Shown piece by piece: positions 8,178 to 16,562 of a DNA stretch of 38,244 nucleotides (position 1 is its first letter; the number at the start of each line of letters is the position of its first letter). Location: positions 1 through 38,244 of the forward strand of contig CAXXEO010000011.1 of NCBI GenBank assembly GCA_963664585.2, written 5' to 3'. This DNA comes from G963664585 sp963664585 (GTDB lineage Bacteria; Bacillota; Clostridia; Oscillospirales; Ruminococcaceae). The position numbers and the translations under genes were made by a program. The notes below the pieces were generated by a model. The model made no database searches. It was not told where the DNA came from and saw nothing but the letters and a program-made list of their open reading frames with translations.

Positions 8178-8331
8178 TTTATTCTCTCCTCTATACCTTT
8201 TTAAAATGCGTCAATGGTATTTATTGTACCACAATACGCCCCTAAATCAAGCGATTAAAGGGGATTTCAGATTCTTTTCATTATTTGGAGAGCATGCCAA
8301 ATTACCTGACATTCAGCGAAGTTCTAATTTT

Positions 8332-8437
8332 TATAGCCAATTAACTTAAAAACTGGCTATATATAAAACGTCATTTTCTTCCCCCGCCGAAGGCGGGGGA
8401 AGAAATCACAAGCTTGTTTTCAAATTAATCAACTATA
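8332..8437 (+). repeat. Family A palindromic repeat, copy 4
   Basis: A near-consensus 106-bp copy: TATAGCCAATTAACTTAAAA at the left, apex CCCCCGCC-GAA-GGCGGGGG, and CAAATTAATCAACTATA at the right. It lies between the isomerase gene and the RNA gene terminator. Confidence 0.95.
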
Positions 8438-8507
8438 GCTCATTAAGACCATAGCAATCAATTTTAAAATAGTTGATGAGAATCGTGAACCGGACAACAA
8501 TTTTATA

Positions 8508-8540
8508 AAAAAAGGCCAGGACGAATCGTCCTGGCCTTCA
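8508..8540 (-). terminator. Terminator of the 8.5-8.9 kb RNA gene
   Basis: On the minus strand, AAGGCCAGGACGA pairs with TCGTCCTGGCCTT, a 13-bp perfect stem followed by a T-run. It defines the 3' end of the transcript started at about 8860. Confidence 0.92.
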
Positions 8541-8860
8541 TATGATCTGTTTATCCTGTTTTCCCGGTTAAATCACCGGACTCACCTTTTCTGCCTAATG
8601 AGGCATTATTTCCCTTTGGAATAGTGTTAAAACAGTTTGCAGTTTTTATCTTGCGGATGGCGTTCTGTCCTTAGCCTGGCAACGAATTTGACTGGAGTTT
8701 CGACGGTAAACACCGATGGGTATAGGATTGTTTAATTCCCTAGGCTATGCTCCTACTGCTACGCAAGCCTGCCGGCAGTCCCATCCGCCTTAAGTTGTTC
8801 TGAATCGTACATTGGAACCACCCCTCTCTTTGGAAAGTGTATATCTTTCTCTTCTTTCCT
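8508..8860 (-). ncRNA. Probable structured non-coding RNA, ~350 nt, unidentified
   Basis: No coding frame of useful length exists here, yet the stretch has a near-perfect promoter (8867-8895) and a strong terminator (8508-8540), both on the minus strand. Internal helices are visible. An 8-bp GCGGATGG/CCATCCGC pairing joins 8653-8660 with 8781-8788. Three consecutive small hairpins lie near the 3' end, at 8563-8580 (CCGGT..ACCGG), 8592-8605 (TGCCT..AGGCA) and about 8607-8623. I see no RNase P, tmRNA, SRP or T-box signature on this strand. Candidates to test are raiA-type, 6S and other large Bacillota RNAs. I am confident it is an RNA gene but not of its class. Confidence 0.72.
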
Positions 8861-8866
8861 GTCTTT

Positions 8867-8895
8867 ATTATAGTATTATATGTAGTATTTGTCAA
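8867..8895 (-). promoter_or_regulatory. Strong promoter of the RNA gene
   Basis: Minus strand: -35 TTGACA (8890-8895), a 17-base spacer and -10 TATAAT (8867-8872), both perfect consensus. Such strength is typical of abundant stable RNAs. Confidence 0.88.
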
Positions 8896-8951
8896 TAATT
8901 TTAATCAAAAAATAAATATTTTATTACCTTTAGATACAATCCTCGTTGGTG

Positions 8952-8980
8952 TTGACTTATAGCTCCTAATGATTTAATAT
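8952..8980 (+). promoter_or_regulatory. Promoter of the DUF1292 gene
   Basis: -35 TTGACT (8952-8957), 17-base spacer, -10 TAATAT (8975-8980), 33 bases before ATG 9014. It diverges from the RNA gene promoter. Confidence 0.65.
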
Positions 8981-9013
8981 TGACAATAGTAGTTGTAAAA
9001 GGAGTTGATTTGT

Positions 9014-9358
9014 ATGGATGAAAAGGAGTATGGAACCGATGTCCTCACCCTGGTTGATGAGGATGGCGTTGAGCATGAGTTTGAAATTGCAGATACCCTT
9101 GATGTTGATGGACAACAATATCTTGCCCTGATTCCTGTCCCCGCGAACGCTAACGAGCTTTTGGACGACAGTGGCGAGCTAGTGATCTTGAAAGTCGTTG
9201 AAGAGAATGGTGAGGAATTTTTAGAAGCCATTGAGGACGAGGAAGAGTTTGACCGCATGGCCGATGTTTTTATGGAACGTCTCGAGGACACTTATGACTT
9301 TGAGGATGAAGATGAGGACGCGGACACGGATGACGACGAAGTCTCGGATGACGAATAA
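9014..9358 (+). CDS. DUF1292 (YrzB-like) acidic protein
   Basis: A 114-residue, very acidic protein. Residues about 8-85 match the DUF1292 pattern: TLVDEDGVEHEFEIADTLDV, QYLALIPV, and LVILKVVEENGEEFLEAIED. The tail is a D/E run. The family is conserved in Bacillota, usually near ruvX, but has no established function. I chose ATG 9014, ten bases after AAAAGGAG; the longer frame from TTG 9005 lacks spacing. It has its own promoter. The likely structured RNA at 9391-9580 follows in the same direction and may be processed from the same transcript (inference). Confidence 0.88.
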   Translation: MDEKEYGTDVLTLVDEDGVEHEFEIADTLDVDGQQYLALIPVPANANELLDDSGELVILKVVEENGEEFLEAIEDEEEFDRMADVFMERLEDTYDFEDEDEDADTDDDEVSDDE

Positions 9359-9390
9359 CTTCCGTTAAAATTAAAGATTAAAAAGCAATA

Positions 9391-9580
9391 CATCCCTGCT
9401 GTGTGCGATTTGTCTGCCGTCTTTTATAATCCAACACCTTATTTTCGGGAGTGGCTCTCCTCTGTCGGACTGCAGACCTCCCGGCTTTGCCGGATGAAGG
9501 GAGCGAGAAAACAGCGGGGCCACACCCAACCTGTCGGAGGACGGGTTTTATATCGGCGGTGGGACGGCATGGCGGGGATC
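9391..9580 (+). ncRNA. Candidate structured RNA (6S-like in size)
   Basis: There is no credible coding frame between DUF1292 and the M23 gene, but a compact fold of about 190 nt is visible. An outer stem ATCCCTGC/GCGGGGAT closes it (8 pairs, one wobble), an inner stem TGCCGTC/GACGGCA follows, and the interior holds AACC..GTC/GAC..GGTT and CTCCC..GGGAG hairpins. The length and long closed hairpin outline recall 6S RNA, but I cannot confirm its core. No obvious promoter is seen, so it may be transcribed with DUF1292. A terminator follows at 9741-9776. Confidence 0.4.
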
Positions 9581-9740
9581 ATATATTTTGTTATCTCTGC
9601 GCGTCTGATTGTGAGATTTTCTCGACAGTCCGGCGCGCATCATCATTTTTTTGCTTAGACAGACTTTAACGGTCGCTTTAAAAAGGCTGTTTATTCAGTC
9701 GATTTGGATTGGCGCCTTATGCACAAACGTCATAATTATG

Positions 9741-9776
9741 GCCTCTCCCATCTTTGATGGCGGAGAGGCTTTTTAT
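9741..9776 (+). terminator. Rho-independent terminator
   Basis: GCCTCTCC-CATC pairs with GATG-GC-GGAGAGGC, followed by TTTTTATTATT. It ends whatever transcript covers 9014-9740. Confidence 0.88.
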
Positions 9777-9852
9777 TATTCAACTTTTTATAAATCTTAG
9801 GCATAATCTTCCCTTTCTTTGCTCAAAATAGAATCGGAGGTGCATTAAAAAT

Positions 9853-10626
9853 ATGGCCAATAATGAATTTCAGAACAGCAAATTTGCAAAATTTATAGCC
9901 GGAAAGGGCTTCTACCTACTGCTGGCCATCTGCCTTGTGGGCACGGGAACAGCAGCATGGGCCGCCGTAAACCGCACGCTTTCCGGAACGATGGACTCAT
10001 CCTCTGGTGTTGTGAAGGAAGAGGCATCAAGCGAAGGGACAAGCTGGGGCTTCCCTCTTTTAGAGGAGGCGGAAAAAAGTCAGAGCGGAGTCGGTCTCTC
10101 CTCCGAGTCATCTGCCTCCTCAGGAACGCAGCCATCCTCTACACCGGAACAGCAGGCATCTGCCGGTGTATCAGAACCCTTAACCTCGTCCAACGCACAG
10201 CAGACCTCCTCACCGCTGGTTTTCGTGTTGCCGATCAATGGAGAAATATTCGCCTCCTACTCAGGCGGTGAACTGGTGAAAAACGTTACCCTCAACGAGT
10301 GGCGCACCCATAATGGTATCGACATCAAGGCCACCAAGGGCACCCCAGTCATGGCTGTGGCCGACGGCGTGGTGAAGTCTGTCCGCAAAGATTCCCTTTG
10401 GGGCTCTGTGGTTGAGATTGAGCATCAGGGCGGACTTACCTCGATATACTGCGGTTTGGCCGACAATCTGACCGTCAAAAAGGGGGATAAGGTGAAAATA
10501 AAAGCCGCTATCGGCATCACTGACAGCGTCCCCGCAGAGATTTCTCTTGAGCCACATCTTCATTTTGAGATGAAGGAATCCGGGAAATGGGTTGATCCCC
10601 TGCTGGCAATGGGCAAAGTCAAATAG
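9853..10626 (+). CDS. M23 family peptidase, membrane anchored (SpoIIQ-like)
   Basis: 257 residues. A short cytoplasmic N-terminus and one membrane segment (about residues 19-38) are followed by a long Ser/Glu-rich linker (about 45-120) and an M23/LytM domain (about 122-252). The zinc-site motifs are present as RTHNGIDI and PHLHFEM, so it may be catalytically active. M23 enzymes cut peptidoglycan cross-bridges. The architecture (single TM, linker, LytM) matches SpoIIQ of spore formers, which links the forespore membrane to the mother-cell complex. That role is inference without other sporulation genes nearby. ATG 9853 follows GGAGGTG. Confidence 0.87.
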   Translation: MANNEFQNSKFAKFIAGKGFYLLLAICLVGTGTAAWAAVNRTLSGTMDSSSGVVKEEASSEGTSWGFPLLEEAEKSQSGVGLSSESSASSGTQPSSTPEQQASAGVSEPLTSSNAQQTSSPLVFVLPINGEIFASYSGGELVKNVTLNEWRTHNGIDIKATKGTPVMAVADGVVKSVRKDSLWGSVVEIEHQGGLTSIYCGLADNLTVKKGDKVKIKAAIGITDSVPAEISLEPHLHFEMKESGKWVDPLLAMGKVK

Positions 10627-10637
10627 AAATCATATCA

Positions 10638-10668
10638 AACGCCCTCCAATCATTGGAGGGCGTTTTTT
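10638..10668 (+). terminator. Terminator of the M23 gene
   Basis: ACGCCCTCCA-ATCA-TTGGAGGGCGT followed by TTTTT, 12 bases after the stop codon. Perfect stem. Confidence 0.93.
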
Positions 10669-10701
10669 GTGACCGCATCACTTTTTATGGGGACAGCCTT
10701 T

Positions 10702-10806
10702 TATAGCCAATCAACTTAAAAACTGGCTATATATAAAACGTCATTTTCTTCCCCCCCCTTCGGCGGGAGAAGAAATCACAACTTGTTTTCAAGTTAATCA
10801 ACTATA
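10702..10806 (+). repeat. Family A palindromic repeat, copy 5
   Basis: TATAGCCAATCAACTTAAAA to AAGTTAATCAACTATA. The apex has decayed to CCCCCCCC-TTC-GGCGGGAG and ACAAGCTTG is reduced to ACAACTTG. Confidence 0.92.
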
Positions 10807-10878
10807 CGTAAGAATGGCAATATCCGGGCATGAATCGAATTGTTGATAGCCACGCATTGCATTATAACCCCTTTCCTA

Positions 10879-10903
10879 TTTCCCCCGCCGAAGGTGGGGG
10901 AAA
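10879..10903. repeat. Hairpin with the shared GC apex
   Basis: TTTCCCCCGCC-GAA-GGTGGGGGAAA, 11-bp stem with one G-T mismatch. It has the family A apex but no family A arms. It lies just after the 3' end of the GH18 gene (minus strand) and has no T-tract. Confidence 0.65.
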
Positions 10904-10925
10904 CAGAAACAAAAATAAGCGGTGC

Positions 10926-12831
10926 TCAGGCCATTTCTCCGTTATTCTCATTGTCTTTTAGTGAAATAAAGCGACTTTCAACATAGCCCTCTTCCCCGTT
11001 CTTTCGTCGCACTTTGTACCATCCGCGACCAACCTTGCGCAGAACAAGAAGCCTCTCGCCCGCCATAATACTGGCGATAATCACCGCGCCTGCGACGGGC
11101 ATATATAAAAGGCTTAGTCGCGAGGTCCATTTCACTTCACCAATAAGTTCTCTGTCATCGTCTACCTCTGGAGCTTCAGAAGATGCTTCCTCCTGAGAAG
11201 GGACTGCGGGCACAGATTCCACTGTCTCCTGCTGGGAGGAGGAAGAAATCGTGGCAGGCGCACTTGAGCTGGCAGGCTCAGTGCTTGCACTAGCGGGTGG
11301 TACACTCGAGGTCGGTGCGCTGGATTTTGCAGAAGTGGCACTTGAGCTGGCGGGAGGCGCACTGGAAGCCGGTGCCTTTGAGCTTGACGGCGCTTTTGAG
11401 CTGGTGGCTGCGCTGGACGCCGGCTTACTTGAGCTGACTGGCGCCGCACTGCTTGACGGACTTGGACTTTGAGAGCTTACACTTGTGGTAATTGCGGGAA
11501 CCGGAGTGGTTCCATGCAGATACCCGGTGTAGTTCTTCCACAGGGATACCGGTTCCTGTCCCAAGGCCCAGCAAGCCGCCCCTTTGAGGTTGTACTTACT
11601 CACCAATGTCATTTTTTTAGCAAGGGTTGTTTCATTGTCATACCAAAGGGTATAGTTTCCTGTTTTCAATGTAATTCCACCTACCTGATTCGCAGCGCTT
11701 CCCGAGCGGACTGTAAATTGTGCTTTCATTGAACCGCTTGAACTATCATAGGTAACAGTGGCGCCATAGTCGGAAATTAAATCCTCCGCTTTGGTGAGAT
11801 TGATGCCGTTACCATTAAAGCGGCCATCCGAGCTCCACAGGCGACCGTAAAAAGGAAGACCGAGCATGATTTTATCCGCTGTAGTCTTTTTTAGGGCATA
11901 TTTAATTGAGTTTTCCACAAAGCTGAGGCTCGCCACCGGTCCGGCGCTTCCCCCCTCATAGTGCTCGTCATAGGTCATAATCATTAAGTAGTCCGCATAG
12001 TCTGCCAACGCCTCATAATCATAAGAGGCCGCCCAGCCGGTAGTTGCGCCAGAAGGGTTGGACGCCACGGCGACGGAAAGCTCCTTATCTGAGGCCCAGC
12101 TTGTCCCGCAGCATGGCGACGAATTTGACATAATCTTGCCGCTGAATCTCCGAGAGGTTTTCGATGTCAACATGAACACCGTCTAAATCATAGCGCGTAA
12201 CCGCGTCGGCAATTTGATCAGTAAGTCTTGCCATATTATTGATCGCGGCAATCCCTAGCGCTTTATCCCAATTGTTGCTTAAAAGAGGTACCACCCGGAC
12301 CCCATCAGCATGCATCGCGGTAATGAACTGGCTGCTGATCCAGTTCTCTTTCAGACTTCCGTCTGCGTTCAGATAAAAATAACTGGGTGAGACGGTGTCG
12401 ACTCCGCCACCCGTCCGCTGGACATAGCTGATCTGCTGCGAGGACGTACCTGAATACAGATACCCCAGGCTTGTAAGATCGTCCGCTGAGGCGTATAGCG
12501 CCATATAACTGGAAAAGGCTATCGTACCCACGATCACCCCCGTTACGGCAAACTTAATGCTTCCGATGACAAGGCCCCTTGCTTTGTGTTCAATGAAGAA
12601 ACGCAGACGCTTGTCCGCATTTCTGAAAACCTTATCAGAAGTTAAAAAATCGGGTGCAAACTCGGCATCAAGTTTGTCCAGATCAATGATGATATCAAAT
12701 TCACCCCAGGAATTCTCCATTAAACGAATATTTTGTATCAAGTTCTGCCCTCCCAATACTGTTTCAATATCAGTTATTATCCGACATTTGGTGAGGTTTA
12801 TCCCTTCCGAAGGGATGAAACAGATCCTCAT
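10926..12831 (-). CDS. GH18-domain membrane protein with SH3b-like tail, one frameshift as read
   Basis: A surface glycoside hydrolase. The order is: cytoplasmic N-terminal region (1-85); membrane segment (about 88-112, GLVIGSIKFAVTGVIVGTIA); a family 18 chitinase-like domain with catalytic DLDGVHVDIENL; a long Ser/Ala/Pro linker; a second hydrophobic stretch; and an SH3b-like domain (GERLLVLRKVGRGWYKVRR). GH18 proteins of this sort cleave amino-sugar polymers or act in spore cortex/peptidoglycan turnover. The frame shifts near 12093-12099; one extra G would read RDKLGASDKELS. ATG 12831 abuts a terminator T-run and lacks a ribosome site, so TTG 12741 behind GGGAGGG is a better start. Confidence 0.8.
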
Positions 12832-12836
12832 AGTGA

Positions 12837-12873
12837 TGCAAAAAAGGCCTGTCTAATAAAAAGACAAGCCTCT
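12837..12873 (-). terminator. Terminator of the sortase gene
   Basis: Minus strand AGGCTTGTCT-TTTTATT-AGACAGGCCT followed by TTTT. It separates sortase and GH18 transcription. Confidence 0.82.
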
Positions 12874-12906
12874 ATCCATTCATATTACTCTTTTGAGTTA
12901 TATGAA

Positions 12907-12945
12907 TGCGTCTGTTTCCCCGCCGGTGGCGCACAAACAGACGCA
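12907..12945. repeat. Hairpin with GCC apex and TGCGTCTGTTT arms
   Basis: An 11-bp outer stem TGCGTCTGTTT/AAACAGACGCA encloses CCCCGCC-GGT-GGCG. Same apex type as families A and B but unrelated arms. It lies between the sortase stop and its terminator. Confidence 0.65.
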
Positions 12946-12982
12946 GCATTTGCACTGAGCTTTTGCGTTTAAAAATCCTTTA

Positions 12983-14016
12983 TTATAGCTTGGGAAGAAC
13001 AGGATTGGGATTTGCGGTGATATTGATTTCTTTAATGGTTTCCCCTGCTCTCATCAGGCGCGCCATAACCACAAAGCGCTGTTCATCACTTTTTCCATAG
13101 GCACGAGTGCAGGTGGAAAGTGTGAGGATTTTATCAGAGGAATTTACATCTACATCATAAATATGGCGGCTTCTCGCTTTGGCACCCGCAATCAGAGCAC
13201 TCATGCCGGCACTGTCGGGGTTGGAAGCAATGTAATTAAAGCCTGTATCGGTATAAAAGGCGGCAAAAACAACCCAAGTCATCTCTTGACTGGCAGTGGA
13301 ATAATGTATATAGGGCGTGATCTTTGCAAAGCTCAGGTGGTGGAAAGAAGTAAGTTGGGCAAACATCACATCGCTTGCGTTGCCAATACGGGGCGTCGCT
13401 GAATAGTTGGTCCAGTTGTGCCCGTATACAACGCTGTTCTTGGATATCTGGCTCGAAGTACCGAACACCGTGTCCTGATCCGCCCAGATGACACCGTTTT
13501 TACTGGAGTTTTTATAATAGTCACGCTCAAGGTAGTAAGCGTATCAGTTTTGTGGACAACAGGGTAGTTGATATTGGTGTTGGGGATCTTGAGCCATCCC
13601 ACCACATCCGAATTAATCACCTGCCAGCCGGGTATATTGGCAGCACCGGTGCTTCCCACCGTGGCCGCGTCAAACTTAACCGGTGCGACAGAAGAAGATA
13701 CCGGTTTGCTTGACGAAGAGGCTGCAGAAGATGATACCGGTTTGCTTGATGAAGAGGCAGAAGTTGATGAGGACGCGGCGGAGGATGCAGCGGAGGAAGA
13801 TGATACATCAGAAGAGGATGCGGGCACGCTCGATTCGGAGGTACTGCTAGATAGAGATTGGCTGGAAGAGGACGATATGGATTTGACAGCGGGGGCATCG
13901 ATTCCCTGAACAATAAGAACACCGCCCGCAATGCCTACCGTAGCTAAAAGCACGGTTCCAGCGACAATGGAAGCTATCATTTTTCCGCTTAGCATTGTAA
14001 ACATCGTTTTCGCCAT
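12983..14016 (-). CDS. Class B sortase, one frameshift as read
   Basis: A membrane-anchored transpeptidase that joins surface proteins to the wall or builds pili. It has an N-terminal membrane segment (residues about 13-36), a Ser/Ala/Lys/Pro linker (about 45-108) with repeated SSKPVSSSAASS, and the catalytic domain. Catalytic residues are seen: His in VVYGHNW, Cys in LTLSTC and Arg in DEQRFVV. Class B identity is inferred from DYYKNSSKNGVIWADQD before the His block. The frame breaks near 13541-13544; one added base restores TDNAYYLERDYY. ATG 14016 follows AAGGAGAATG. The GH18 gene lies downstream, separated by a terminator; no sorting-signal substrate is visible in the window. Confidence 0.85.
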
Positions 14017-14308
14017 TTAATCATTCTCCTTGCGAAAAAGTTTTTAATACAGGCATTATATCACAGTTATGATATGGTTTGGTATATGATTATGTGATTT
14101 TATTCGTCATTACAACATTTACCAAATCAAACACTAAAAAATATTGGCTAAAATTAAAAAATTATTCAGAATTTTAATATATACGTTTTTTCATTCGTTT
14201 TTTAACACACAAACAGTCTGCATACTAGTACAATGTAACATCTTAAACTTGTATATTTAACCCATTGCCATAAAGATTTAGATATTATAAAGTACTAGAT
14301 CTTACAGC

Positions 14309-14389
14309 GGCTATATATAACATCATTTTCTTCCCCCGCCGAAGGCGGGGGAAGAAATCACAAGCTTGTTTTCAAGTTAATTGGCTATA
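14309..14389 (+). repeat. Family A palindromic repeat, copy 6 (left arm lost)
   Basis: Starts at GGCTATATATAACATCATTT and lacks the outer TATAGCCAATTAACTT arm. The right end reads AAGTTAATTGGCTATA instead of the usual AATCAACTATA. Apex CCCCCGCC-GAA-GGCGGGGG is intact. The AT-rich 14017-14308 upstream holds nothing else I recognise beyond the sortase promoter region. Confidence 0.88.
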
Positions 14390-14457
14390 CAGCGGGACAT
14401 ACAGATAGAAAGGGGGCATGTTAATTTAAAATTTTTTAGACTTACAAATATAATCAC

Positions 14458-14491
14458 AAAAGGCCCCCACTTGATCGTGGGAGCCTTTTTA
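14458..14491. terminator. Terminator downstream of the 44-aa ORF / pckG (minus)
   Basis: AAAAGGC.CCCAC-TTGATC-GTGGG.GCCTTTTT. On the minus strand it lies about 10 bases after the 44-residue ORF stop and ends in TTTTG. The A/T-runs on both sides make it potentially bidirectional. Confidence 0.78.
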
Positions 14492-14500
14492 CTTAACTCA

Positions 14501-14635
14501 TTATGAATCCTTGCTCATTACCACCATGGCGGTAATACAGCTGAGGATAAAACATCCGCAACCAAAAGACATCATAACCAATGCCACAAACGGTCTCCAC
14601 AGATTGTTTTTGGTTACAATCGTATCACAGTGCAT
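14501..14635 (-). CDS. 44-residue small membrane protein
   Basis: ATG 14635 is preceded by AACAGGAGA at good spacing. The peptide starts MHCDTIVTKNNLWRPF and has one hydrophobic helix (about residues 16-39) containing SFGCGCFILSCI, then MSKDS at the C-terminus. It lies 50 bases after pckG and is followed at once by a terminator, so it is probably the last gene of the pckG transcript. I do not recognise the family. Good ribosome site, hydrophobic pattern and terminator placement support it being real. Confidence 0.6.
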   Translation of the reverse strand: MHCDTIVTKNNLWRPFVALVMMSFGCGCFILSCITAMVVMSKDS

Positions 14636-14685
14636 CAAAATCTCCTGTTATGTACACCGGCAGGGTGACTTCACGTCCGTCGGAC

Positions 14686-16449
14686 TTAGCCAAGCCTCTT
14701 TTTCAGAGCTTCCAGCTCATCCATCAGGCGCTTAGGAATCCTGTCGCCAAACTTTGCATAGAACTCGCTGATGTTTTTGGCATCTTCACGCCAAAGCTGG
14801 GGATCAACGGTCAGCAGTTCTTTCAGTGTCTCAATAGACAGCTCCAGTCCCTCAAGATTGATATCCTCAGGGGCGGGCTGATAGCCGATGGCGCTCTCTA
14901 CAGCCTTCGCAGTTCCCTTGGCGCGGCCGAGGATCCACATCAGCACACGCATATTGTCGCCAAATCCAGGCCAGATAAACTTGCCGTTTTCATCGAGGCG
15001 GAACCAGTTGACATTAAAAATCTTAGGCGCCTTGTCGCCCAGCTTCTCACCCATCTCCAGCCAATGGCCGAAATAATCACCCATGTTGTATCCGCAGAAG
15101 GGAAGCATAGCCATAGGGTCGCGGCGGACAACGCCGACGGCACCGGTGGTGGCTGCAGTTGTCTCTGAGGCCATGATCGATCCTACAAACACGCCGTGCG
15201 CCCAGTTCTTTGCTTCATAGACCAGCGGAGCTGTTTTCGCGCGGCGGCCGCCGAAGACAATCGCAGAAATAGGAACGCCCCTGGGGCGAGTTGAACTCTG
15301 GGGAAATTACAGGGCAGTTCTCAGCCGGTGCAGTGAAACGGGAATTGGGGTGCGCACCCGGTTTTCCGGAAGTCGAATCCCATTTGTCTCCACGCCAGTC
15401 AAGGGCGTTCTTCGGGGGATTCTTATCTAGTCCTTCCCACCAGACAGTATTGTTGTCTGTGTTCAGAAGCACATTGGTGAAAAATGGTATTTTTTTGTGT
15501 CGTGGCCAGCGCGTTAGGATTGGATTTGGAGTTTGTGCCTGGGGCAACGCCGAAAAAGCCCTTTTCAGCATTGATGGCATAAAGACGTCCATCTGCTCCA
15601 ATTCTCATCCAGGCGATGTCATCACCAACACACCAGACCTTATATCCCTTCTTCTGGTAGAACTCGGGGGGAATCAGCATGGCCAGATTCGTTTTTCCGC
15701 ACGCCGAGGGGAAGGCGGCCGCGATATAATTGACCTCGCCGTCAGGTGACTCGATACCCAGAATCAGCATATGCTCGGCCATCCAGCCTTCTTGCTTTGC
15801 CTGGTAAGAGGCAATGCGTAAAGCAAAGCACTTCTTGCCCATCAGAGCATTGCCGCCGTAGCCGGAATTGATTGACCAGATCGCGTTGTCTTCGGGAAAG
15901 TGACAGATATAGCGCTGATTCTCGTCCAGCTGTGCCTTGGAGTGGAGGCAGCGCACCCAGTCATTGGAGTCGCCCAGCTCTTCCCAGACTTGCTCGTCCA
16001 CCCTTGTCATAATGCACATCGAAGTGGCGACATAGATCGAATCGGTCACTTCAACGCCCACCTTGGCGGAGGGGGAACCGTGGGGGACCCATGAGGAAGG
16101 GAATCACGTACATGGTGCGGCCCTTCATGCAGCCGTCATATAGTTTACGAAGTGTTGCGTAGGTCTCCTGAGGATCCATCCAGTTGTTGCTGGCACCTGC
16201 GTCCTCTTTGTTCTTGCAACAAATAAAGGTGCGGTGCTCCACGCGGGCGACGTCGTTGGGATCGCTGCGATGCAGGACACACCCGGGCAGAAGCTCCTCA
16301 TTGAGCTTGATCAGCTCTCCGGTGGACAGCCCCTCTTTTCGCAGGATGTCCAACTGTGCCTCGCTTCCATCCATCCAGACAATCTGATCCGGCTTGCAGA
16401 GCGCTTTAGCCTCTTCAATCCAAGCAAGAACTGTTTTGTTTTTTGTCAT
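14686..16449 (-). CDS. pckG: Phosphoenolpyruvate carboxykinase (GTP), three frameshifts as read
   Basis: Converts oxaloacetate and GTP to phosphoenolpyruvate, CO2 and GDP, or the reverse as an anaplerotic step in anaerobes. The GTP-type P-loop is read as FPSACGKTNLAM. Other family blocks include RTMYVIPFLMGP, WSINSGYGGNALMGKK, and a C-terminal GYNMGDYFGHWLEMG. Length when repaired is about 587 residues, normal for the family. Frame breaks lie near 16081-16085 (extra C), 15480-15484 (extra T) and 15279-15283 (extra G), each in a 4-5 base homopolymer. The start is ATG 16449 behind AAGGGGAA. Three breaks in an otherwise highly conserved gene suggest sequence error. Confidence 0.9.
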
Positions 16450-16500
16450 TAAAATCCAATTCCCCTTTCGCGTATATGTAAAAAAATATTGCCTAAAAAT

Positions 16501-16529
16501 ATTATACGCCGCTTAGCGATTGTTTTCAA
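16501..16529 (-). promoter_or_regulatory. pckG promoter
   Basis: Minus strand: -35 TTGAAA (16524-16529), 17-base spacer, -10 TATAAT (16501-16506), about 50 bases before the start codon. Confidence 0.75.
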
Positions 16530-16562
16530 TATATACAGACAGTTTAAAACACAAGTTGTCAG

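Noticed and set aside
8697..8706. tmRNA-like GTTTCGACGG on the + strand
   Set aside because: No matching acceptor stem, tag frame, T-arm or CCA end is present, and promoter and terminator both point to the minus strand.
8820..8835. T-box-like GGGGTGGTTCC in the RNA gene
   Set aside because: It is near the 5' end, not before an antiterminator, the invariant T-box core is not matched, and no aminoacyl-tRNA gene follows.
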